Below are positions 51,579-63,200 of a stretch of DNA of 64,000 nt, one piece after another. Made by a program: the position numbers and the translations under genes. Each line of letters opens with the position of its first letter. Position 1 is the stretch's first letter. The stretch is from assembly GCA_023055355.1 (NCBI GenBank), contig JALJCS010000001.1, positions 104,942,881 to 105,006,880 on the forward strand, written 5' to 3'. Below the pieces are notes generated by a model. That model made no database searches and had not been told where the DNA came from. It was given only the letters and a program-made list of their open reading frames with translations. This DNA is from Agelaius tricolor (taxonomy: Eukaryota > Chordata > Aves > Passeriformes > Icteridae).

Positions 51579-52166
51579 TCTACTGTGTGCAAGCTTTATT
51601 CTTGCTTGTACAGAATGAGCTTTTACTTTGCAAATGAATATGGAAACTTTTCCTTCTTGTTAAAGAAAAAAAAGACACTCTAAAATTCTCTTTCAGGTAG
51701 GTTTTTTTTTCCCCAAATCAATTCCCTCAGTATCAGGTTGCAGGAAACTATTTCTTAAATTAAATATTCAATTCATAGCCCAGATATGTTTTATGCTCTT
51801 TTACACTGTACATATCTCAGCACTAGTGGCATTTTAATGCTCAGAGTTCTGCAGGGTTTTTTTTCCTACCTCGCTTTTTCCCTTTGCTCCTCCATCTGAC
51901 CCTTCTGACCTTTGCTAAAATCTCCACCATGGTGTATAGGTGATAATTGACTGCTTTCTAAAAGACACTTTTTGTATCAGCTGAGTGCTGCTTGTTTGAG
52001 ATGTGAACACATTTTATGGACAGCCTCAAAGCCTGGTTGTGCTCAGTCATATGTGCAAAAAACACATTGTTAGTCGTCTGTAATCCCTAGCCCATGGTGG
52101 TTTTCTCCAGTTTATATGTGAGAAGAGATGTGCTTATTTAATCTCAGAGCAGATGTGGGGCCTAAG

Positions 52167-52222
52167 GGCCTGATCCAAAGCCCATTGAAATCAACTGGAA
52201 TCCTACTGGAGGTTTAAATGGT
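52167..52222 (+). mobile_element. Half of an ancient palindromic amniote repeat
   Basis: GGCCTGATCCAAAGCCCATT followed by GAAATCAACTGGAATCCTAC matches one arm of a palindromic MITE-like amniote repeat. Its arms contain CTGATCCAAAGCCCATTGA and GAAGTCAATGG. The second arm is almost erased. The element name is not certain. Confidence 0.5.
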
Positions 52223-52789
52223 CCTACATGTTTAGATAAAACACCTGACTCATTTTTGTGAAAACTAAACAAACAAACAAAAAACAACTTATTTTTTCTT
52301 TCCTCACTCCTTTCCCATTTGCCTCAGGAGGAAAATCCCAACCTGTACTCTAAATATAACGTAAACAATTTAATAACCCCACCTGATAATTATTCTGTTA
52401 GGAAAGGTGTTGTAATAGCAAGCTGGAGCATGGCTTTATAGCACTGGGGTGGCTGCAGTACCTTTTAGCACTATGAACATTTTCTGATAATACTTTGCAT
52501 GGAAAGGTTGTGGGTTTGCACAGAAAACAGTTTGTACACAGTATGGTCTTAGGACTACATGCTAAAAATATCTGTGTAGTCAGTGTAGTCTATTTGTGAA
52601 ATATAGCAGGAGAAAATATTTATGAGCACCACAGGACATGAAGCTCAAAGTGCAGTCGTTTCTAAATGAAAATTATGTGACAGTTCATCAGTATTTAATG
52701 CTAACATTGCTTGATCTAGACATAAAGAATTTAGCAGCCATTTATCATAACATACAGTACTGTTCATTCCCTGATTTGCTTAGAATACA

Positions 52790-53110
52790 TTGATATTTTA
52801 ATCTCAACAGGAGCCACAGGTCTAATTTTAGCTATTTAATGAAAGGAAAATCCAGCGAGAGAGGGATTTTTCACATGGCTATTAGAAGCCTACCCTCACA
52901 ACTTGAATTGCTCGGTCTTTTTAATGCGCGCTCCCAGCAGCCCCTGCTTGGTCCCTGCGCCAGATGCAGGTGTTCCCTTGTGCTGTCAGCCAGGAATGAT
53001 TAATGAGGATTTGCCCCTACTGAAAGCAGTCTTTGGAGCATTGTTCAGGGCATCTGTGGAACTGTCGGGGGAGACAAGGACACAAGTGAACAACCAATTA
53101 TTTGGCCATC
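52790..53110. other. Candidate conserved non-coding element
   Basis: Unique, moderately GC-rich sequence with TTTTTAATGCGCGCTCCC and GGAATGATTAATGAGGATTT, preserved CpGs in an otherwise CpG-poor neighbourhood, and several TAAT/ATTA cores. The 70-codon ORF (52903-53115) shows no domain. An enhancer-like function is only inferred from texture. Confidence 0.25.
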
Positions 53111-53227
53111 ACTGAGGCAGCATGAAAAAGACATCAAATTGGACAGAGGAGCAAAGCTTTTGTTTCATGATATTTTTAGGTGTTAATAGCAACAGAGGAA
53201 TTCTACCTGTTTTGGTTTGCCTTTTCC

Positions 53228-53244
53228 TTTTTTTTTTTTTTTTT
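53228..53244 (+). repeat. T17 run
   Basis: An uninterrupted T run preceded by CCTTTTCC and followed by CAGGGGAG. It resembles a splice acceptor, but no exon could be recognised downstream. Confidence 0.9.
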
Positions 53245-53447
53245 CAGGGGAGAGGGGAAGGGCTCAAGCACTGCTTTAAAGCTAGGAAAGGATGTGCAAA
53301 AGAAACAGAGACAAAAACTGATCACAGTCCTTTAAAAGTGTTGAAGGGAGGAAAACAGAGAATTCATTTCTTGGCAGTTGCACTGTGTGTATAAAGAAAC
53401 ACCGTTTTGCTCGGCTAACATTAGGGAACGAGGGCTCAGAATTCTGT

Positions 53448-53476
53448 GAGGAGGAGGAGGAGGAGGAGGAGGAGGG
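53448..53476 (+). repeat. (GAG)n trinucleotide microsatellite
   Basis: About nine uninterrupted GAG units, not inside a supported coding region. Confidence 0.95.
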
Positions 53477-54677
53477 TTTCTTATGCAGGGAGCTTCTTAA
53501 TAGCTGTCCAAATACAACAATTCAGGAGCCAGGGCTTTAACACGTGGCAGTGCAGGGAAGTGCTACATTAGGATTCTGAAAAAGAAAATGTGAGGAAACA
53601 AAACCAGAAAACATTTGCAAGATTTGGTTCAGCATTCATTCTGCATCCCTCTTTCTGTCTCAAGGAAAACATGCTCAGGTGCAGGAGAGTGAAGGAAAAA
53701 AAGAGGAACAGAACTAAAAGTGCTCTGCCTAGGCTTAGAATTCTGCATTTTTATATTTACCAAGATTTGTGATTATAAATACTAATTTTAAACTAGAGGG
53801 AAAGGATTTTCAGAACAATCCAATTACTGAATGAATTATTTGAAAAATACATTATATGCTCCATCCTGTCAAGCCTCTTTTTACCACAGTATTAAGAATA
53901 AAAAAGTTAATTATTACAGCTTAATTCTGATGAGGACTATAATGTTTTTAGTGACTAATAATAAATATAGAACAATTTCTATTGAGGTGTTGTAATTAAT
54001 ATTTATAGAGGCTAATTCCTAACCTCAGAAGTTTCTCTGCTCCCACACATTCATGCAAGAAAAGGAGTTTGGATCCTGAAAAAAATTACCAATCATAATT
54101 CTAAGCTATTGCTTTAGAAATAAAGAAATTTATATTTTTATAATTTATATCGAAACTAAAGAAATTTGTATTTCTAATTTAACAGTTTAATTATATTTGA
54201 GTACCTAGATTTAGGGGTTTTTTGGGGGGGATTTTTTCAGATTATCATTTGATGACTGTAATTTATCAAGGAGGACTCATGGCATACATAAAATTATTTG
54301 AATCTCTGTACATAAAGGCTAGTTTCCTTGCCCAGCTGGTTTTTAGGAAGTTTTAGTAAGCAAAAAGTTTTTGCCTGCTGCATATTTAGAATGAGTTGCC
54401 ATCCCATTTGACTTATGATACTCAGATTTTTAAAATTTGCCTTCTCACTGTCAAATTGCTGGGTCTGAAACCTGAACAATCAACAGCTGTTTCTATTTAC
54501 TATAGCATAATAATTTTATTAGAAAGTAAAAGTTTAAAACAATAATTAAAACCAAAGTATTTAATAGCCACTTAAGAAAAGAAAAAACAATGTAATACAT
54601 ATGTAAATGAAGACTTTGTATTTAAAGAATATCACAAATTCCTTTATACCACCCAGACGAGAGTCTTGATCTCTAAA

Positions 54678-54713
54678 AAGGAAATCACTAAACTAAGAAG
54701 GAAATCACTAAAC
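54678..54713 (+). repeat. Perfect 16-bp direct duplication
   Basis: AAGGAAATCACTAAAC occurs at 54678-54693 and again at 54698-54713, four bases apart. Confidence 0.95.
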
Positions 54714-56681
54714 AACCTAAGAACCTTTAGGATATGCCAGCATTTCTGATAATTGTGCAAAATGTAGTCTAGAATTCTATGCTCGGAATAGATCCATACA
54801 GCCCTTGTACTGCAATACTGCAGGTCTGTCCTTTCCAGGAGCACAGCCATCTGTTACTCTTTGCCAAGAGCACTGACACCTAAAGTAGAGCTTTGTCCCC
54901 TCTTGCCTTTGGTGTATGTGCTGGGACACAGAATGACTTTATGAGCAGCTACAATTCCAGTGTGCAGACACACTCAGCTCTCTTTCTTTCTCATCAGGAA
55001 GAGACAAAAATGGCATCAACAGTGTCCCTGTGTCTGACATTATTCCTTGGAAAAACAGTCTCTTAGACTCCTCTTGGGCATGATGGAAGTGATGGAAGTA
55101 AAGTATTTCTAGGAACTAGAGAGATGATTATAGCACCTCTAAAGAGGATATTTGCTTGTGACTGTCAAAGTGCTCAACTGAGTTCCCTAATCCTAGATAA
55201 GTAAATAGAAAGGGAACTTGCTGCTGCTGTAGACAGAGCTGAACACTGCACCTTTTCCTGCCAGGTATGAACTTTGCCACAGGTATTATTCAATGGTGCT
55301 CATCACTCTGTTGGATTACCTCAGACTCTTCTACTTGGAGTTGTCATTTGGAGAGAATAGAAACATCTGACATTAAATCTTGAAGAGGGAATTTGTGAGT
55401 AACAAAAAGCAGAGCACAGCCTGTTATTTACATGTGCCAGAAGCATACAGCACTGGAATGTCCTCCAGGATTCTCTCCAAATCTCCTGGTGGGTGAGCAC
55501 CTTTGGGATGGGGATCCTCTGAGTCTCCATGGGGGGTCCCATGGGAAAAAGGTCAGGACAATACTGTAAAGACAGGACTGAAACCTTTTAGTTGCAGTTC
55601 TATGGCCTGAAAATAGGGGTAGGATTTGCCAGGTAGTGCCCATCATGGAAACACCCCTTTTTACATACCATTTCCTCCAGTAAAGAGACATCTCTTCCAT
55701 CCATTACATTCCTCTGGAATCTGCATGCTTCTCAAAAATAATTATGTTTCTTCTAGTTCTTGTGCTCAGGTTGATACATGCTGTATTTTGATGTTTTCCC
55801 TGTAAACTCTTATGTATGTATTTTCATGATACTTCAATGAAACCATCAAAATTTAAATTCAAAGCAAACCAAAAGCAATGGGCAAGAACATATGGAAAGG
55901 GATAAACCCAATAACATCTTTATTATGAGTGTTGCTTGTTCAAAACATCAGGTTTGATTTGGCTTTATCTACTGCATATTTATTTCACAAACTATAAAAA
56001 AATTCTGAAGCTGTCATTTATGTTTTTACAAGGATCTCTAATACTCTGCAGACTGCACAGGACTATGAAGTAGTGGATTAGTAGGAGGCTAGTTCCTGTG
56101 AGATGATTTTATTCCATGTTCTCATGGATCTTTGCAGTTCTTTTGATGAAAAAAAATGTTTCTTTTTCTCCAAACAGCATACCTACTGCAATAAATTCTT
56201 AGGGAAAAAAAACAAGCAGAGAAAAATCATTAAAGCTCAAATAAATATATTTTTAGCTTTTAGTATCTAATATTTAGCTTTCATTTCATGCTGGAAAGAA
56301 TGAGGATTGTTAGAAACATGCTATGATTATGGGTGAGTGTTTACTTCCTTTATTCATTCCAAATGAAATCTAACAGCAACGTGCTCAAGGATTCAGGAGT
56401 GTCAGGAGTTGCCTTTTCTTGACCATTAGGATTTCTCCCTTTGTCCCTTCTCTTGCTAGTTTAACACAGCCTGATGATTCTGGTCACTACAGCCAGTGTG
56501 TCTCTGCTGGTGGTGACGGTGATGGAGCTCCTGAGACTTTTGTGAGTGTTATTGCCTCCAGGCCTGAAATGAAGGGAGGCTGCAGACAACTGGGGCAATG
56601 TCATTAGAAACTCATCAGCACTGGTTGTTAATGAACCATTTGATAAAGCAGAAGGAATTCTCTCTGCTGTTTGCACTAACC

Positions 56682-56702
56682 ACAACAACAACAACAACAA
56701 AA
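56682..56702 (+). repeat. (CAA)n microsatellite
   Basis: About seven ACA/CAA units ending in an A run. Confidence 0.9.
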
Positions 56703-58595
56703 AGGGCAAGGGTAGAGCTTTGGATACAAAAACACTCCCCCTCGCATGAGCAGTGTGAATCAGCACGCACATGACCTGGTATAGGGATAGGCAGGCTGGG
56801 CAGGGATTTTGCAGATGACATTTCCATATTGATTTTATAAAATAGTGCTGGTCTGTGCTTAGTTTGGGCTTCAAAAACTGCAGTGATAACTACTTAAGTT
56901 CTGGTTCTTTGGCAACAGAGACTTGTGAGGCTAAATATGACTTCAATTCCTTTACCCTTGATGGCTGATTTTTGCACCTGAAATCCCAGAGCTAACAGTT
57001 TGGTAATTTTGTGCTCACACATAGGTATGTATTCACTTATAAAATCTATTTGTCCAAAAATACATCTTATATCCATGGAAAACTATCTACTTATTTTATA
57101 AATATCATTGGTTTGTTCAGCTTTTATTTTTCTTCTGTACTTAAGAGCAGATTACACTTAGGACTGATGTGTGAGGTCAAAGGGCTTTTCTTGTATTATA
57201 GCCTCCAGATGGTTTTTTCACCAGCATACTTCCCCACCATTTCTTGATTTGACTTTCTTCTTTCTAGTCCCTCATGTCATGTAGGTTTTTTTTTAACTCT
57301 TAACACCACCTTGTGCACATATTCTTTTCCCTTTTGCTCCCTCCACCTCCTCACATGCTCCCATTCATGCATTCTCATTGCATCCTATTTCAACTCATAC
57401 ACTTTTTCCTATCTTTTTTTTCCCACACATTTGTGTTTCTTCCATTCAGCTGGGAAAATTATGTTCTTCACACCTACGGAAGCAGTTCTTTACAAATGAC
57501 GGTGACGTTTCTGCGTGTATATTCTCATATATATGCTGGAAATAACAACATGGTTAAGGGCCACTGACTATTTTTTTTAGGGAGAGGACCTTTAAATTAA
57601 GAGGCTAAATGTTCTTTGTAATGTAGAATGGTTTAGCTTAAAATTACTCAGTATCAGAATATGAATGATGCAAAATATTTTTCAGTATTTGGATGAATTA
57701 TGAAGCCTCACCTTATATATCTTAATTGTTACCTTTTTTTGCATTTGTATGAACTGCCAAGGTTTACAACTTGTGTGTATTCACTTCAGTATTAAGTTCT
57801 TGACTGCTTCAGCTTATTTTATTCTCCTTTGCAGTGGTATGTTAATGGCAAGCATAACAACATCAGTTGCATGTATTTGTTTGAATACTGCCCATCACAT
57901 CATCCTTACTTAAACCACATCTCAGCCTATTTTTGGAAACTTTAAAAATGCATACAATACTCCAAATTCATATTAGAAGTAAAAATGAATGATCAGATTA
58001 TTTTGGCCAAATAAAAGATGTAATCCTTTGCTGGAAAGAAAGAGAAACAGCATCTGAGCTGGGATGTAGATGGTTAAAAGAAGTGCTGCTCTGTAAGAAT
58101 TAACAGAAAAAAAAGTACAGAAAGAGAATTTCTTTTGAACTACCAGAGCCTAGAATTTTCATAAACCATAATCTTGATGTCAAATCTTGAATATTAATGA
58201 AATTATGATAGTAAGAATACCAATGTAAAAATATTTGACATAATGATTTCTGAGGTTTGTATTGCCCCATTCCACCTATCAACGAATAGGAAGTCAAAGG
58301 ACATTTTAAGAGAAGTTTATTAAAATCACTTGCATTTGAAAAGACTATCTACATTTCAGGAGTTGCTTCAGGTTCTTCCCCTATGGATATAGCTTATCTT
58401 TGTTTTCAGAATTGCTGAAGCCAAAAGTACAGTCTGTAAGTCTGAGTGAACTTTCTCACCTAATTTCAAATCTGCTTGAACTTAGTGACTTTGTATATTT
58501 GATTTAAGCTTCTTGGAGATTGCATTCAATAAAGGAGAAGAGTACAGGTGAAGGGAGAAGAGGCAGAAATAACCAAGAAAAAAAAAATAAGCTTG

Positions 58596-58611
58596 ATATA
58601 TATATATATAT
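58596..58611 (+). repeat. (AT)n microsatellite
   Basis: Eight uninterrupted AT units. Confidence 0.95.
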
Positions 58612-59539
58612 GTGCTACATGTGAATTACTTGCTTCTTTTTTAGTATCTTCTGTGTTTTGCAGCTTCAAAGCTTTCTGTGCAAAAAAAAATAAATCAAGT
58701 AGCCATTTTTGGTCTTAATAGAATCATGCACAATGTGTTTTTTCCTCCATCAGCATCAGCCTTAGCAGACAGCTAGATCTTATGATTTATTTGCCCAGCC
58801 TTGCAAGATATTCTTCCAAAAGTGAATCATGGTATGCCAGAAGACACATGGAATGGAGTGATCCATGTTGTTCTTCTCTTATTGTCTACTAGAAAGTCTG
58901 CCCATTCCTGATTTTAATCACACCCATTTAGTGGTCAACCTAATTCACCCTGCCAGCCAGATGATCTAGTTTGGTGTCCATTGCTGTTATTAGAGACTGG
59001 AGGTCAAACCTTTTATCTATTTTTGCCAAACTCAGTGGGACACAGTTTCTTGCTGGGAGTCTTTGGAACGAGGTGATAAATCTTATTGCTAATATTCCAG
59101 TAGGTAGTAACATGTCTTCCTACAGGCATATCTTCAGAATTTTTCCAGGCTCTGTGAACATAAATAAAAACTTTTGAAAATCCTATGGGGATTTTGTTTT
59201 ATTTTTATATCTGTCATAAAAGTGTCTCCACTTACTCAAAGCCTAATTGTGTATTGTCAGCGCAGAGCCTTCCAAGATTTTGTCTTCATTTTCATGTCCA
59301 TAAAAAAAGGATCTAATTGAACCATGCTAGCAATTTTATGCCTGCTTGTGTGTACAGGTAGTTTTTTGTGGCATAACCAGTCTACATTTCTTGTAATAGT
59401 TTGGCAATATGCCAGAATCCACTAAAAGACAATGCATAGGGATTTGGGGAATACCGCACCACGGAGAACTTGCTTAGCCTAACAGCAATTCTTGGATAGA
59501 GAAGAGCAGTGATTTTCTACCTAGGATTTGAATTGATGG

Positions 59540-60556
59540 ACACAGACAGAGAGCTGTGGTCAATGACTCAATGTCCAGATGCAGCCCAGTAATGAGTGGT
59601 GTCCCTCAGGGCTCTGTCTTGGAACTGGTGCTCTTCATCAATGACAGAGAACATGAGATCCAGTGCACCCTCAGCAAATTTGCAGATGACACAAATCTGA
59701 GTGGTGCAGTTCACTTACCTGAAGGATGGGATGCTATCCAGGGGAACTTGGACAAACTCAAGAAAAGGCTCATTAGAACCTTGTGAAGTTCAACAAGTCC
59801 AAGTGCAAGATGCTGCACCTGGGTTGAGGCAATGCCAGACATGAGCACAGACTGGGAGAAGAATTTATGGAGAGCAGCTCTGGAGAGAAGGCCTTGGGGG
59901 TTCTGATGGACATGAGTCAGCAATGTGCACTCATGGGCAGGGAGCCAGCTGAGTCCTGGGCTGTATCAAAAGAGGAGTGACCAGTAGGGCAAAGGAGGTG
60001 ATTCTCTCCCTCTTTGCTCTCATGAGACCCCACCTGGAGTGCTGCATCCAGCTCTGGTGTCCCCACATAAAAAACACATGGACCTATTAGAGGGGGTCCA
60101 GAGGAAGCCGCAAAGATGATCAGAGGTCAGGATCACCTCTCCTGTGAGGACAGGCTGAGAGAGCTGGGGTTGTTCAGCATTGAGAAGAGAATTTTCTCTC
60201 TCTTCCAGGGACACCTCACTGCAGCCTTTTAGTGCTTAAAGGGGCTTATAAAAAAGAGAGAGAGGGACATTTTACATGGGCAGATAGTGATAGGAGAAGG
60301 GGAAACAGTATTAAATGGAAAGAGATGTAGGTTCGATATTAGGAAGAAATTCTTTACTCTGAGGGTTGAAAGGTACTGAAAAAGATTACACAGAGAAGTG
60401 AATGTAGTGAATGCCCTATCCCTGGAAGTGTTCAAGGCCATGTTAGACAGGACTTTGAGCAACCTGATCTAGTGGATGGCATCCTTGCCCATGCAGGGAG
60501 TTTTGAAGTAGATGATCTTTCAGATCCCATCCAATCCAAATCACTCTACGATTCCA
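59540..60556 (+). mobile_element. CR1 LINE, 3' portion with RT remnant and terminus
   Basis: The reverse-transcriptase C-terminal coding remnant at 59556-59786 carries MSGVPQGSV, then [13 protein letters not shown] (the conserved F-A-D-D catalytic motif) and [14 protein letters not shown], as in CR1 ORF2. Typical CR1 sequence follows: GTGCAAGATGCTGCACCTGG, CACCTGGAGTGCTGCATCCA, GAGAGAGCTGGGGTTGTTCA, AGGAAGAAATTCTTTACTCT and CTGGAAGTGTTCAAGGCCAT. It ends in CAATCCAAATCACTCTACGA and TTCC, a decayed copy of the short terminal repeat of CR1. Two small gaps relative to consensus break the frame. It is 5'-truncated and inactive. Confidence 0.93.
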
Positions 60557-62535
60557 GGATTTGAAATCCTGTGGAAAGCAGTACATGACTTTTGAGCTGG
60601 CTGCAAAAGGTGACTTGAAAGAAGCTTTTATGTTACACCAGGTTTATGTGAAATTTGGCATTTATGGGTAAAAACCAATAAAGCCACCTGTGTACAACTG
60701 TAAAATGGTTTATGCTTTGCTTTGTCTCTAAGCATTAATTTGAGATCTAAGGTTCTCATTGCCTAGAGCCTTTGTGGATACTGTGAAAACTTGCTTCATT
60801 TTTTTTTTCTGTTATTGAGCTGACAGCCAGATTAAATGTTGATTGTAAAGTTGTTAAGTTCTTTCCCTCTCCCTGCTACTGGAGTTACTGCATCCTGGCC
60901 AAATGAAATTACATGGTTGTATAATAGAGGTACCTTTATAACATAACTTATTATAATATATTCATATTATATAAAAAATTCAAAACTTATAATGTAAATT
61001 TATTATAATAAAAAGGCATTGCAAGAGTAAAGATGTTTTAAAAGAATGGATTAATTGTGAAATTGTCAGAGCATTAGAGATCTTGTAATCCCCATGCAGG
61101 GCCCAGTTGGGCTAGTCTACCCACACAATCCTTATTGTACCCTGCAGACTAACCAGCTCTGACTCACACCATCTAATTAATTGCTTTTAATTGTAGTTGT
61201 TTTAGCAATCCTCAGCTTTGGTTTTTCTGACACACTGGTTACTGCACAGTCAGCACTAAGGGTCATCCTCGGTTTTTTGGGGCCTTTGGGGTTTTTTTAG
61301 TTGTTTGGTAGGGGGCGGGTATTGTTTTTTTGGGTTTTTGGGTTTTTTTTTTTTTTTTTGCCAGAAGTGTCTCATCTCCCATAGGTCTCTATAACTATCT
61401 GAAAATATCACCTTCCCATTCTCCACACAGACACATCTTTTGCACTAGTTCATCTTCCCTTTCCAGGGTCTCCTCTGCTTCCACCAACACTACAAGAGAA
61501 GAACCAGTTCAGGAATTAGAACCTTGTGAAGTTCAACAAGTTCCAGTTACATTTCATCACTGTCCACAATTTAATAATCAATGATGAGTCTTTCACATTC
61601 ACAGCAAGATCCTTGGAAGACCTTCTGAAGAAGCAAGAAGCGATGAGCTAGGGCTCCTATCACAATTTTTTTTGGCTCAGACTGGGTGATAGGCATTGAT
61701 TTTGCCTGTAATCCCTGAAAAGGAGGAATTTTTGGATGCTTTTTGTTTCAGCAAAGGATTAGTTGGTGACTTATTCTTTCCAAATATAAGAAGGTAGCTC
61801 AGATTCCATTTCTCTGGTAGGGAACCAGCTGGCCTGGACAATGAGGAACACAGTGAGGCAATCATTGCTATAGTACCACATTTTTTGAGCTGAGTCCATA
61901 AAGATTTTTTTTTTTGTTTCACCTCTGTTCCACAACTGAAAAGTGAAAAACAAATTTTCTATCTCACCTTTTCTTCAAAGAAGTCTGCAGTGCAATGTGT
62001 AGAACACCCACAGCACTGTACCCTAAACTGCAATTAGCTCTGAGAAAGAACTGTAACCATGAAGTACACATTTTAGAGCATCAAGGAATATAAATGCTTT
62101 TTTTCCTAAATTATTCTTTATTATGATGTAATTGCTTAATTTTGATTTTGCCTTAGCACATGCTGAGAAACTCCAAGTAGACTGCTGTATTGTGAGTTGA
62201 TTTTCTTCTATGAATTCCTGCTGAGACAAATATTAGAACATATTTAATAAAAATACACATTTATTTAATGTATATGTTCATATAAATACTAAAAGCAAGA
62301 GTTCTCAAATTTCTATATTATAGAGTGAAAAGGACTTGAAAGAATGCTTTGTGGAAGATATGCTGTCTTTTTCTCCACCAAATAAACTAATTTGCTTTGA
62401 TTATTTTTTAATTCAAGTTCATAGAGGTTAGTCATAATTTTTAAAGGTGACTTTTTGACAATGGAAGTGCAGGATAGAGTGTAATTCCTTAGGTATATTT
62501 TTCTTTAGTTCATTTACAATGAGAAAGGAGATATG
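60557..62535. other. Gene-free AT-rich DNA
   Basis: No gene is supported. It contains an extremely AT-rich patch at about 60945-61015, a T/G-rich tract with G runs at 61269-61360, and overlapping minus-strand ORFs at 61677-61953 with no recognisable product. Confidence 0.5.
61269..61360 (+). repeat. T/G-rich tract with G-quadruplex motif
   Basis: T and G make up nearly all bases. At 61311-61342 the order is GGGGGCGGG, a 12-base loop, GGG, TTTTT, GGG. This provides four G3 runs with loops of about 3, 12 and 5 bases, a long-loop G-quadruplex pattern. A T-run follows. Confidence 0.75.
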
Positions 62536-62800
62536 TCCCAGCTCTGTTGCAGACAAATTTTCTGACCTTGGTCAAACTGCTTAAATTGTCTGAGTGAAAT
62601 TCTACCCCTACTAAAGTCAAGAGGATTTTTGCTATTTATTTGAATGGGGCAAAGATATCACATTTGAATTCTGAATTGTTAATAAGAATGGGATAACATG
62701 TATCTAACTCTCACAGCTCTTGTGAAGCTAATTAATCAGCAGAGTACTTTGGGATCCTCAGAAGTATAATAGGAGCTGCAAGTACTATTATTTATTTGTC
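62536..62800 (+). mobile_element. MIR / CORE-SINE copy split by a later insertion
   Basis: The 5' part, TTCTGACCTTGGTCAAACTG followed by CTTAAATTGTCTG, matches the MIR core. The tail, AGAGTACTTTGGGATCCTCA, with AAGTACTATTATTTATT, matches the MIR 3' end. Between them lies an unrelated palindromic element (62592-62661). Confidence 0.65.
62592..62661. mobile_element. Palindromic MITE-like element inside MIR
   Basis: GAGTGAAATTCTACCCCTAC and TTTGAATGGGGCAAAGATAT (ending CAC) are imperfect inverted arms. They match the amniote palindromic repeat whose arms read GTGAAATCCTGGCCCC and GGGGCCAGGATTTCAC around GAAGTCAATGG. About 70 bp, strongly diverged, non-coding. Confidence 0.55.
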
Positions 62801-62869
62801 ATGTAATTGGAAACCAGCAAGGTAAAAAGTCATTGATAAAAATCCACATCACAAGGTCATTTCTTTCAG

Positions 62870-63010
62870 TGTTGCAAATCTCTTCTTCAATCAAGAGCTT
62901 TGTAACTGATGAAAAGTACTGCCTAATCATAACATTATCAAGTCAATTTAATTGGTGCTCTGGCAGCACATGAGATCATAATGAAGTCATTTTTGCTAGT
63001 TACAAGCTTA
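62870..63010. other. Candidate conserved non-coding element
   Basis: GTCAATTTAATTGGTGCTCT and GAGATCATAATGAAGTCATT carry homeodomain-type and AP-1/CRE-like cores in unique sequence directly after the MIR copy. Conservation was not tested. Confidence 0.25.
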
Positions 63011-63174
63011 AAAATATTTTTATAGCACCCTTCATCCTAGTGGAAACTTTAAAGGCCTTGCAGATGGGATTAAGGTTTTCTGTCTCTGCTATACAACCGC
63101 CTTTGTGTGGTAGATACCAGCTGTTTTAATCATGTCTAAAAAAAACTACTGGTAAGCATGATATTACTGTGTTT

Positions 63175-63200
63175 ATACTTATCCTTTATAGGATAAGTAT
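63175..63200. repeat. 10-bp perfect inverted repeat
   Basis: ATACTTATCC (63175-63184), loop TTTATA, GGATAAGTAT (63191-63200) form an exact stem. Confidence 0.95.

Larger units (their letters stand above)
47862..52166. other. Gene-free AT-rich DNA
   Basis: No gene is supported. ORFs at 49137-49364 (+) and 51079-51366 (+) lack recognisable domains. It includes T/G tracts at 50321-50388 and 51535-51578 and a 13-bp tandem duplication at 50070-50095. Confidence 0.5.
53477..59539. other. Gene-free AT-rich DNA
   Basis: No gene is supported. It contains a 16-bp duplication at 54678-54713, (CAA)n at 56682-56702 and (AT)n at 58596-58611. ORFs at 56461-56874 (-) and 57311-57567 (+) overlap others in different frames and show no recognisable product. 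Confidence 0.5.

Noticed and set aside
53221..53394. Strong acceptor-like polypyrimidine tract plus CAG followed by an open frame
   Set aside because: The T run is a simple repeat. The following frame has no homology I recognise and no donor pairing could be argued.
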